Of a stretch of 17,271 nt of DNA, positions 7,762-15,480 are shown in pieces. The DNA is taken from contig LT642453.1 in the NCBI GenBank assembly GCA_900128585.1, positions 1 to 17,271 of the forward strand, read 5' to 3'. Each line of letters starts with the position of its first letter. Positions within the stretch are counted from its first letter, which is position 1. Origin of the DNA: Stramenopiles sp. TOSAG23-3. Taxonomy: Eukaryota; Sar. Made by a program: the position numbers and the translations under genes. Under the pieces are notes generated by a model. The model was not told the origin of the DNA, searched no databases, and saw only the letters and a list, made by a program, of their open reading frames with translations.

Positions 7762-9270
7762 ATGTTCTGTGCGATCTCGGGACAAGTTCCACAGGACCCT
7801 GTGTTCCTCGCGGAGACTGGGCTTGTGTACGAGAAACACTTGCTTTTGAAGAAGCTTGAAGAGGCGCCCGGCGTTTGTCCGGTGACCGGGAATGCTATTG
7901 CAGAGACTGATCTCATGGCAATCAAAGCAAACCCGGCGGTTACCCCTAGACCACCCAAGGCGACATCCATTACTAACATGTTGCAACTCTTCCAGGGCGA
8001 GTGGGACGCTGTGCTGTTAGAAACCCACGCCTTGAAGAAGCAGCTGTACCAAACACAACAGCAACTGAGCCAGTCCCTTTACCAGAACGATGCGGCGAAC
8101 CGGGTCATTGCAAGGCTGCTGAAAGAGCGCGATGAATTGAAAAATGAACTCTCGAAAGCAGGCACAACGGCCGGCCGGTCCCCTGCCCCCACAAGCGTGC
8201 CCGCACCCGCGGAGGCCGTGGAAAGCGCCCTGCCCAAAGCGGTGATCGACAAGTTCGCCGCCCACCACCAAACAGTCGCCCCGACGCGGAGGAAACGCCT
8301 GAACCCGGACGGGTTCGTGGACGAGGTGGGAATCAAGGAGAATATGGTTGAGCTAGGCCGTTACACGCCGCATTCTGCCTCGAAGAAAGGGATACGTTGC
8401 GTGACCGTTCACCCCGACACGTCAGAGATCTTGACCGGGGGGAACGACGGCCAAGCAAAGATATTCTCCTTGGAAACGAAGAAAGTCGTGGGGGTCATTC
8501 GGGGCCACACGAAACCTGTTACAGGCGCATGCTTTTTAGAAAACGATATGGTGGCCACGTCCTCGCTGGATAAAACTATTCGGCTGTGGAACAAATCATC
8601 CAAAAAGAACCAATACACCAGTGGCGGAAAGATGACGCACCACGCGGGGCCCGTCAACTCGCTCGTGGCCCATCCTGTCGGCGGGTTTGTTGCCGCTGCG
8701 TCGGACGACAACACGTGGTCGTTCTGTGACGTGAACGAGGCCACTGCTATTTTTCAATCGTCGGAACACGATGAGGGTGTTCGGGCTGCTTCCGTGCACC
8801 CTGACGGGCTGCTACTGGGATTTGGCATGGGAAAACTGATTTCGCTCTGGGACGTGCGTGCACCGATGAGCAGCGCCAGCGTCACTTTAGAGGGAGCGCA
8901 AGGACAGGTCAACTGCATTAGTTTCTCCGAGAAAGGGTTTCAGCTGGCCTCCGGTGGAGATGACGGCGTAGTGAAAGTGTGGGATTTGAGAAAGAAGAAC
9001 AAGGGCCTTTCTGGCGAGATCGCAAGTTTGAAGATGGGCGATAGCACTAGCCCCATTCGATCTGTGAACTTCGATTACAGTGGGAATTACGTTGTCGCCA
9101 CCGGCGACGACGTTCGTGTGTGGAAAATGAAATCGTGGGAAAATCCTTTAAACGTTTTTCGCGATTCCGACCGAGCATCGGTAAATGGTGCCGCATTTTC
9201 AAAGAATGCAGCCATTCTTGCAACTGTTGCCGACGATCGAAACATGGTTATCTATGGTATAGACATATGA
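7762..9270 (+). CDS. PRP19: Pre-mRNA-processing factor 19 (Prp19), U-box E3 ubiquitin ligase with WD40 propeller
   Basis: The product is 502 residues, almost the family's usual ~500. The start ATG 7762 has A at -3 and the protein begins right at the U-box. Residues 1-~70 are the U-box (FCAISGQVPQDPV…VYEKHLL…CPVTGN). Then comes the PKATSI linker and the Prp19 tetramerising coiled coil (~75-135) with the signature EWDAVLLETHALKKQL and SLYQNDAANRVIARL. A Pro/Ala linker leads to a WD40 domain from ~205 to the end with about seven repeats (for example GHTKPVTGACF…SLDKTIRLW, SGGDDGVVKVWDLR, TGDDVRVWKM). Prp19 is the core of the NineTeen complex: it builds non-degradative ubiquitin chains during spliceosome activation and also acts in DNA repair. 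The next + strand gene, 700 bases downstream, encodes a second spliceosome-linked protein. The gene has no intron, and its base composition is much richer in GC than the flanks. Confidence 0.97.
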   Translation: MFCAISGQVPQDPVFLAETGLVYEKHLLLKKLEEAPGVCPVTGNAIAETDLMAIKANPAVTPRPPKATSITNMLQLFQGEWDAVLLETHALKKQLYQTQQQLSQSLYQNDAANRVIARLLKERDELKNELSKAGTTAGRSPAPTSVPAPAEAVESALPKAVIDKFAAHHQTVAPTRRKRLNPDGFVDEVGIKENMVELGRYTPHSASKKGIRCVTVHPDTSEILTGGNDGQAKIFSLETKKVVGVIRGHTKPVTGACFLENDMVATSSLDKTIRLWNKSSKKNQYTSGGKMTHHAGPVNSLVAHPVGGFVAAASDDNTWSFCDVNEATAIFQSSEHDEGVRAASVHPDGLLLGFGMGKLISLWDVRAPMSSASVTLEGAQGQVNCISFSEKGFQLASGGDDGVVKVWDLRKKNKGLSGEIASLKMGDSTSPIRSVNFDYSGNYVVATGDDVRVWKMKSWENPLNVFRDSDRASVNGAAFSKNAAILATVADDRNMVIYGIDI

Positions 9271-9970
9271 CGCGGAAAATTCAAATGCACGCCTGAATTC
9301 AAGTTTAAGAATAACAATAAGTTCTAACGATAAATTAAGACAGGAAAAATAATTTTACAGAAACGTTTGCTTAGTATGATAGCGCGACAGAAACATTTGT
9401 TGACTGAATATTTTTTTTGGTATTTTATTTTATCACCAAAAATAGTTTTCGCGAAGAAGAAGTAAAATAAGAAATTGATGGTGGAGAATGCCTATTACAT
9501 TTATTATATACTACTACGGTCTACGAATTGACTGATGAAGACCATCACAGCTACTATTATCCATATAATAAAACAGTATGCAGTATGCAGAGAAGAAGAA
9601 GAGAGAGAAAGAAGAAAAAAACGAAATTATTCAATAATATTTTTTATTATTAGACGACTAGTTTATTAGTGTGTATACATTATGGCATCTTCTTCTCATA
9701 CCTGGTACCTCTGAATTTCATTTTCAGTAGTACAGCTTACAACAACAAAACCACAAATTAAAATCCTCGACACTCTAGTCGTCTACTATACTAGACGATT
9801 ATCAAAAAATATGACATTTATTAATAATACATTTTTTCTGTATGTCCCCGTCGGACCCATCAAGTTAAAGAAAGAAGCATAGAGTTTTACATTTATATCT
9901 AAACTAACCATGCTTCCCATACATTCACTCACAAACAAAGTCCAGGATTCCATGGACAATCGTTTTGTGT
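9271..9970. other. Spacer between PRP19 and the DNAJC17 homologue
   Basis: AT-rich with a purine run at ~9591-9626. An 11-bp inverted repeat, TAGACGACTAG at 9651-9661 and CTAGTCGTCTA at 9775-9785, encloses 113 bases. The end of the spacer contains an upstream ORF that overlaps the next gene's start. No other gene is seen. Confidence 0.6.
9651..9785. repeat. 11-bp inverted repeat pair enclosing 113 bp
   Basis: The arms contain the recurring 10-mer TAGACGACTA, once on each strand. The layout is compatible with a very small inverted-repeat element, but no target-site duplication is evident. Confidence 0.55.
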
Positions 9971-9978
9971 ATGTATAG
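9910..9978 (+). promoter_or_regulatory. Upstream ORF overlapping the DNAJC17-like start
   Basis: ATG 9910 (A at -3) opens a 22-codon frame, with a second in-frame ATG at 9952. It stops at TAG 9976-9978, seven bases beyond the main ATG at 9971, which itself sits in a weak context (T at -3). If the mRNA begins upstream of 9910, this uORF would reduce main-frame initiation and make it depend on leaky scanning. The transcript start is not visible from sequence. Confidence 0.4.
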
Positions 9979-10819
9979 TGACATTGAATTTATAGACCAT
10001 TATGCAGTTCTCCTGGTTCCCTTTGGTACGACGGACGATGCGCTGCGCAAAGCGTACCGGAAGCGGTCCCTGCAACTTCACCCGGACAAGAACCAGGATC
10101 GAGTTGAGCAAGCGACTATTGAATTTGATAAGTTAAAAAAATCATTTGATATTTTGGCAGATCCCGCTAGCCGTGAAGCGTATGACAAATCGTTTTGTGC
10201 GAAACAGGAAGCGAAGAAACGGCACGACGCCATTGCGGTGGGACGGAAACGGGTGAAAGAAACCCTGGAAGAGCGGGAGCGGCAGGCTGTAGAGAAGGAC
10301 CAACATGCGGGAAAGAGGCAGAAGCGCGAACGCGAAAGTAGTTTAAGGCAAGATAACATGGCGAGAATGGAATCCACACGGGACGAACTCAGGGAAAGTT
10401 CTAGAGAAACGATCTGTAACGCCACAAAAAGGGGGATAGTCGTAGTAAAGTGGAACAAGAAAGTAGTGGTTCATAACGAAGAGACTTTGAGAGAACTCTT
10501 CGCTAGCCATGGGACGATAGCGATAATACGGGTTGGCAAAAAAAATAAGAGTGCAATTGTCCAATTCACTTCCGCGGCGGCAGCGAAAAGGGTGTCGTTG
10601 CATACTATTAGCGGTCTTAAGATTTCTCTCCCAGGGGAGAAACCTAGCAAGGACGTAATAGGTGCATCCGCGCAGAGAACGCCTACCCCTGAGAAGAAAA
10701 TTGCTCCCACCATCAAAAGTACAAACGACTCCACGGCCAAAACGTTTGCATCGTTTGAATCCTCTGTACTTGAGAGGCTGAGGCGAGCAGCGCAAGCACA
10801 ACGCGCAGGACAGCAGTAG
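9971..10819 (+). CDS. DNAJC17/Cwc23-type J-domain protein with RRM
   Basis: The product is 282 residues. The first in-frame ATG is at 9971; the frame is open back to 9908 but has only TTG there. The J-domain spans ~8-72 with the HPD tripeptide at 37-39 (the Hsp70-stimulating loop) and helix IV ending in a REAYDKS-like segment. Next is a basic/acidic helix with RKRVKETLEERERQA, which closely matches the post-J region of DNAJC17. An RRM lies at ~154-217 (VVVKWNKKVV…LRELFASHGTI…SAIVQFTSAAAAKR). The conserved C-terminal segment FESSVLERLRRAAQAQR matches the family's YESLV-type tail. DNAJC17 (Cwc23 in yeast, where the RRM is degenerate) is a nuclear spliceosome-associated co-chaperone. It lies in tandem with PRP19. 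Family assignment is strong; one-to-one orthology is likely but untested. Confidence 0.95.
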   Translation: MYSDIEFIDHYAVLLVPFGTTDDALRKAYRKRSLQLHPDKNQDRVEQATIEFDKLKKSFDILADPASREAYDKSFCAKQEAKKRHDAIAVGRKRVKETLEERERQAVEKDQHAGKRQKRERESSLRQDNMARMESTRDELRESSRETICNATKRGIVVVKWNKKVVVHNEETLRELFASHGTIAIIRVGKKNKSAIVQFTSAAAAKRVSLHTISGLKISLPGEKPSKDVIGASAQRTPTPEKKIAPTIKSTNDSTAKTFASFESSVLERLRRAAQAQRAGQQ

Positions 10820-10984
10820 TAAACAAGTTCGTGAATCCGCATGAGCGCACTATTTTTATTTTATGAAAACATTTTTTGCACCTTTCTTTCTTCATGAAAT
10901 ATAAAACCAAAATGCATGGATAAACTCTATTAATAATTAAATGAAACAAAATATATTAAATATTACACAATTCTGCTAATCATA

Positions 10985-11018
10985 CATATAAAAAAACAAA
11001 ATATATAGTATGTTTTAT
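10985..11018 (+). repeat. Second short repeat family, copy B
   Basis: CATATAAAAAAACAAA then ATATATAGTATGTTTTA, matching 2920-2955 with few differences. Confidence 0.65.
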
Positions 11019-11115
11019 ATTTGCGCTTCGTATGTGTTTATTATTTTATAATTTGTGTTTTTTACAATTCCACTGAAATCGTAATTGGTATAAAAGGAGA
11101 GTCTTAAGTCTTAAT

Positions 11116-11187
11116 CTAGATTTCAGTTCGCAGTACGCAGTACATTAATTTTAATTACTTATAAATAACAGCCAATTTTCTTGTTTT
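11116..11187 (-). repeat. Dispersed ~60 bp repeat, copy 3 (tail type A, reverse)
   Basis: The reverse complement reads AAAACAAGAAAATTGGCTG, the AT-rich middle, then ATGTACTGCG. A 7-bp tandem duplication (TACTGCG twice) comes before AACTGAA. It is the only copy in the opposite orientation. Confidence 0.9.
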
Positions 11188-11265
11188 AAGTCTTTTTTTA
11201 TTAAAGCATATGTTAGACTACTAGTCTATATAATTTGTTTTTACAATTCCACTATGATAGACGAC

Positions 11266-11428
11266 TAACAGCAAGAATTCTTCCTTTGCACTTTGTTTGT
11301 TTTTTGTTTTAGTGTTTGCAATCGTCATTTTATATCGACACAGCATCTCTTAAAATAAAGTAACAAGTCTCTTCGTTATTAAAATGAAAGAAATAGATTC
11401 CAACACAAAAGTTACAACAAACAATATA
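11266..11428. repeat. ~160 bp direct duplication, unit 1
   Basis: Aligns by eye with 11492-11653 at an offset of about 224. Landmarks in common order are TTTTGTTTTAG, CAATCG, ACACAGCATCTCT, AAATGAAAGAAATA, TTCAACACAAA / TCCAACACAAA and TTACAACAAA. The units are diverged with small indels, so the duplication is not recent. Confidence 0.8.
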
Positions 11429-11491
11429 TTTTGGTAAAAGTAGAATACATATACACAGCATGTAAAAAAGAACCAACTTTGTTTCAATGTA

Positions 11492-11653
11492 CCAACAACA
11501 ATTGTTCTTTTGCAATTTTTTTGTTTCTTTTTTTTGTTTTAGCAATCGGTATATTATATGAACACAGCATCTCTTTAAATAAATTAACATTTCTTTTCGC
11601 TGTAAAAATGAAAGAAATATATTTCAACACAAACTTACAACAAAAATGACAAA
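11492..11653. repeat. ~160 bp direct duplication, unit 2
   Basis: Partner of 11266-11428, separated from it by about 60 bases of unrelated AT-rich sequence. ACACAGCATCTCT lies at 11562-11574 here and at 11338-11350 in unit 1. Confidence 0.8.
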
Positions 11654-11847
11654 TTACCACTTTCTTAAAAAAAATAGAAAAGACGACCATCGTTGATTTT
11701 TTTAAAGAAAAATGCGATAGTAGACACCTGTTTAATAAAGTGTTCAGTGTCCTTGGCGCGAAAAAAATTCCGACTCGATTTTCACAGTATGAAAACATTC
11801 TGCCCGAAAATGACAAAAAAAAGAGTGAAGAACGCCTAATGTCATAA
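11650..11847 (+). pseudogene. Coding-like fragment without a start codon, PIP-box-like motif
   Basis: 65 codons are open from just after a TGA to TAA 11845-11847. There is no ATG except next to the end, yet the translation reads like protein rather than AT-rich noise: a KTTIVDFFKEKC segment, then HLFNKVFSVLGAKKIPTRFS and an acidic/basic tail. KTTIVDFF fits the loose PCNA-interacting (PIP) pattern [Q/K]xx[ILV]xx[F][F]. It may be the last exon of a gene whose upstream exons are lost or outside the duplication, or a relic. No family is recognised. The fragment starts where the preceding ~160 bp duplication ends. Confidence 0.35.
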
Positions 11848-12579
11848 GTTTAGATCAGGCAAATGTTCCGGTCACGATGTCTGGCCCATAACGTACGTTT
11901 ATAAATTGTTTGCCCTCAATTGACTTGGAAATGTGGTTCCTAGGGACAATTTTTTGTGAAATGGGCGATTTAGACCAAACGCTACACGAACAAACACTTA
12001 CGCGTTTGTTGGTGTTGGGGAAACGAGTCGTACGGGTCTAATCTTAGCTATCTAAAACGATATTTGAGCGTTTAAAATAGGGAAAATTATCCTTTATTCA
12101 TAAAGATATCGTTGCCTCAAATAGTTAACACAAAGTTCTCCCCCAGTTTTCAATTCCGCGCCAAAGATACTTGCATCCTTGCTCTCGTCCCAACGTCTCA
12201 TTTGAAATCATTGTATAGTATACTAATACAATATACTTATGTCCACCTATATTAAATATTCCCCAAAAAAACACGATACCTAGCTCGTATTCGATGATTT
12301 GGAGTTTGTAGAAGAAATATTTATATATTATATATAGGCTTAAACAAGAAAATTGGCTGTTATTTAAGTAATTAAAATTTAGCTTTGTCATATACCGCGA
12401 AAATGAATCTACTCAACAGTTGTCCATATATAATATAAGTGAAAATGAGAGCGGTGCAATTTTTTTTCCAATCATAAGACGAAAACAGAATTACAACCTC
12501 TGGACCCTGAACATCGCAATCAACCTCTTTGTTCTAAATGCTACCGCCGTGATCTCGTCCCCACCGTAATCAACAACTG
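11848..12579. other. Moderate-GC relic-like stretch, then AT-rich spacer
   Basis: 11892-12041 is a second short open stretch (+ strand, 49 codons, ATG at 11931, in another frame). It reads LPSIDLEMWFLGTIF then a charged tail, and may belong to the same decayed locus as 11650-11847. On the minus strand 12125-12230 has another short protein-like stretch. None has recognisable motifs. A copy of the ~60 bp repeat sits at 12342-12392. 12400-12579 is 3' flank of the minus-strand ankyrin-like gene. Confidence 0.4.
12342..12392 (+). repeat. Dispersed ~60 bp repeat, copy 4 (tail type B)
   Basis: The cleanest core copy: AAACAAGAAAATTGGCTGTT, then ATTTAAGTAATTAAAA, then tail TTTAGCTTTGTCATA as in copy 2. 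Confidence 0.9.
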
Positions 12580-13713
12580 CTATACATTGATTGTCAAACG
12601 TTTTGATTTTGGTTCGTTTGCAACGGTGCGCGAACTGTCGGCCCGAAAAAGATATCGAGGACAGAAGGATTCAGTACGCTTTCTTGATTCATTATTAAGT
12701 GGGATACCGTTTGCAAGCATGTACTCCTCCCGTGTTTTCTGTGGGTGTTTTAACAACTGTATACAGTGTTCAAAACTTCCTTCCATGGCATGGTCTAGGG
12801 CAGTCTTCTGGAACAGATCTTTCGCGCTTTCAGTGCCTTCACCCATGTACAGCAGAAATGAAACACAGTGCACTCTGTTCATGCGAGCTGCAGTATGCAG
12901 CACATTTTGACGTCGGTACGGTTCAACACAATTCAACCATTTCAATGAACCAACTCTATTACACTCATACATATACTTAACAACCTCTAATTTTGCATCG
13001 TATGCAATTGCATAATATATTGGCAAATTCCCAATGCAGTCCCGCTCCTCCAAGAGACGCTTCCTTGTGAGTAAGTACGGTGTCTGGTTTAACGTGTTCT
13101 CCTCCATCCGTAACAGTTCTATAAGGTACGCTTTTGATGTTTTTTGCCAAGCTCGCTTGTCAAAGCTGTATACTGTATGAACCATTCCATCTTGCAGACC
13201 ATTTAAGAATACACCCGAAAGTTCATGGCGTGCTCTCATTTCATCAAGAATGAACTTTTGAACTTGTTTCTTGGCGTTGTAATGAATCGCAAACGACAAG
13301 GGCAGCATTTTTGTTTGCTTGTCCATAGTTACAAGTGCATCTTTGTTCGTCGGAACGTTTAAAAGTTCTTTAATGTGTTCTATTGTCGTGCAAGCCCAGT
13401 TCTTATGGGATGCGTTATGTAAATCTGTTATCATACCATCCTTTACGTTCCTCCCGTAATGTTCGTTGAAGCCGTGCGGCTTCATTAAATCAAGAATGTG
13501 ATCTACAACCTGTTTGGAAGCGCTGCAAGTAACGGCGTAATAAATTGGAAGTTCTAAGCGTTTGTGCAGAATGACTTTGGAGAAAGGGTTCCACCCCTTA
13601 CTCTTCCGTACAATCGACACTATGTGTTTCAAATTGCTCCCTTTCCAACGGACTTCATCGTCGTCATGCAGATACTGTATGCGCTTGATATCCTTCGATT
13701 GGTGTCCCCCCAT
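12580..13713 (-). CDS. Ankyrin-like repeat protein with N-myristoylation-type start
   Basis: The product is 377 residues from ATG 13713-13711. The N-terminus MGGHQSK fits the myristoylation pattern (Gly2, Ser6), suggesting membrane attachment. The body contains three diverged repeats that start alike: ELPIYYAVTCSASKQVVDHI (54 on), MLPLSFAIHYNAKKQVQKFI (136 on) and NLPIYYAIAYDAKLEVVKYM (229 on), so the units are 82-93 residues. The second half of units 1 and 2 is also shared (…KDGMI…HIKELL / …QDGMV…YLIELL). The third is followed by NVLHTAARMNRVHCVSFLL and KTALDHAMEGSFEHCIQLL, which look like ordinary ankyrin repeats. The C-terminus is basic and unstructured. Ankyrin repeats mediate protein-protein contacts; no partner or catalytic domain is visible. 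No named orthologue is recognised. No intron is seen. Confidence 0.85.
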   Translation of the reverse strand: MGGHQSKDIKRIQYLHDDDEVRWKGSNLKHIVSIVRKSKGWNPFSKVILHKRLELPIYYAVTCSASKQVVDHILDLMKPHGFNEHYGRNVKDGMITDLHNASHKNWACTTIEHIKELLNVPTNKDALVTMDKQTKMLPLSFAIHYNAKKQVQKFILDEMRARHELSGVFLNGLQDGMVHTVYSFDKRAWQKTSKAYLIELLRMEENTLNQTPYLLTRKRLLEERDCIGNLPIYYAIAYDAKLEVVKYMYECNRVGSLKWLNCVEPYRRQNVLHTAARMNRVHCVSFLLYMGEGTESAKDLFQKTALDHAMEGSFEHCIQLLKHPQKTREEYMLANGIPLNNESRKRTESFCPRYLFRADSSRTVANEPKSKRLTINV

Positions 13714-14989
13714 TTATCTTGCCTCGAACATCGAATTCTAGAATGGGAAACGGAAAAGATAAGCTTTAGATGCTAGAATTTAAATTTGACAATCATATGT
13801 ATATGAACGTGAAAGCATAATGTCATTGCATCAGTATAATTAGTTCCTTTTTCTACACCATTTGTTTTTGAATGCAACTGTTTTTTAATAATACACATAG
13901 AAGAATGAATTATTATTATTGCATTGTTGAAGTGTGTTTTTTTTTTGCACGAAAAATGTTTTTTTAATATAAGAAGCTGCTTCTCTGATATTTATTATTG
14001 ATAAAAAAATACACACCACTATCATATAAAATATATAGTCTATCATCATCATATTAAAAAAAAATTATAAATTAGTAGCATGACTTAAGACTTAAGACTT
14101 ATAATATTAATAAGAAGACGCTCATTTTATATCAATAACATATTTTATTATATGATGATTATGATACTTGTTTGTAGACTAATACACTGTATGTTATTAA
14201 TAATTTAAGTAATATTATATTATTATTAGTTTTTGACATGATGATAAGCTTTTTTTTATTACTTACATAAAAACAAGAAAATTGGCTTTTATATAAGCAA
14301 TTAAAATGAATGTACTGCGAAGTGAACTCTAAATTGCGAACTTAACTTTGCTGGCTTGGGTACACTCATCACTGCATTATTTTTTACTTGATCTGTTCAC
14401 TGGGCCGTTATGCTGTTATTCATTTATTATTGAAAAATATATTTATATCTTGATCTTTCAAGAGGTATGAGTGAATAAAAGAGTTTATTCAAATTCAAAA
14501 ATGTGAAGAAGAGAAGGAAAAAATAATTTTTGTGTTGTGTTCGGCTACCTTGCTTGGTAATATAAAAAAAAATATTATTATTACTATATTTTATTTAGAT
14601 ATTTTATATAATACAACAAATATTAATAATAATACTACTGTAATATTAAAATAATAGTATTATAAATATATTAGTTCAAAATAATAGACGACTAATGTAA
14701 TGTAATAATATCGCTACTATTTTTTCAGCGACTCATCTACCTCCTCCTATATTGTATTTTACTGCGCGGTAAAATAGAATCAGATAGGATTACGTGGAGT
14801 CTTCATCGTAGTTGTTAGTCGTAGACTATATTATTAGCGGTCAACATCATAGTCTAATATAAATAATAAATAAAAACAAATTAATAAAAAACTGTTTATT
14901 ATATGTATATTTCGACTATATTTAGAATTAAATATATAAGTTTATTGCGGCAGGATGACGTGATAGGAAAGGAAGGACTTCAGATGGAT
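13714..14989. other. Very AT-rich spacer upstream of the ankyrin-like gene
   Basis: The part next to 13714 is presumably 5' UTR and promoter for the minus-strand gene. The rest is A/T runs, a doubled GACTTAAGACTTAAGACTT string (14084-14102), a copy of the ~60 bp repeat (14269-14331) and a TAGACGACTA motif (14685-14694) with a near-match TAGTCGTAGA at 14816. A small perfect hairpin has arms TATTTTAC (14755-14762) and GTAAAATA (14769-14776) around TGCGCG. No gene is seen. Confidence 0.6.
14269..14331 (+). repeat. Dispersed ~60 bp repeat, copy 5 (tail type A)
   Basis: Core AAAACAAGAAAATTGGCT, a more diverged middle (TTTATATAAGCAATTAAAA), and tail GAATGTACTGCGAAGTGAAC matching copies 1 and 3. 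Confidence 0.88.
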
Positions 14990-15480
14990 ACTTATAGCGA
15001 GTATAATAATAAGAAGAGGGAATAAAGGAAAGAAGATAGCGAAGACGAGGACAAGAAAAGAGGAACAAGACAGCAGAGAGAAAGAGAATAAAGATGAAAA
15101 ATAAAAGAGAAGAAAAATAATTAAGAGATGGGACCACGAACGAAGGGGACCAAAGAAGATAAGGAAGCAGAGAGCTACTGCAACAAGGGGAAAGGAAGGT
15201 AAGAAAGGAAAGGTGAACCTACATCAAAATGTAAGGACACGAAGGAAAAGGAACTCGGTGTAGAGGCCCCTACAAAATGAGGAGAGGAAATCGAATCTGG
15301 GAGAGTCGAAAGGAAAGTGGGGGGAACGAGTCAAAAGGTATAAAACGAGTGGAGGAGAGGACACACAAAAGAAAAGAGAAAAAGTATAAGGCGAGTGGTG
15401 AAGGGGAGAGAGGCCCAAAGAGAAGAAAGGAAATAGGTCGATATATAAGACGACACACGAAGGAGCCATAGTTTTGGGAG
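14990..15480. other. ~480 bp non-repetitive purine-rich tract
   Basis: By hand count about 80% of + strand bases are A or G (15001-15120 is about 87%), without a fixed repeat unit. The strand bias alone creates long open frames on both strands, including Ser/Leu/Phe-rich minus-strand frames, which I do not accept as genes. The tract could adopt triplex (H-DNA) structure or be decayed microsatellite. Confidence 0.7.

Larger units (their letters stand above)
10820..11265. other. AT-rich spacer with two dispersed repeat families
   Basis: It holds the 3' end of the DNAJC17-like gene, copy B of the ~35 bp repeat (10985-11018), a reverse-oriented copy of the ~60 bp repeat (11116-11187) and a TAGACGACTA motif (11258-11267). 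No gene is seen. Confidence 0.65.

Noticed and set aside
11330-11816. Several 70-110 codon frames in the duplication on both strands
   Set aside because: Composition (Phe, Ile, Lys, Tyr, Cys) follows AT-richness, and the frames are not conserved between the two duplicate units.
12125-12391. 88-codon minus-strand frame
   Set aside because: Its N-terminal part is the reverse of a dispersed repeat copy and AT-rich Ile/Tyr/Phe noise; only the last ~30 residues look protein-like, not enough to call a gene.
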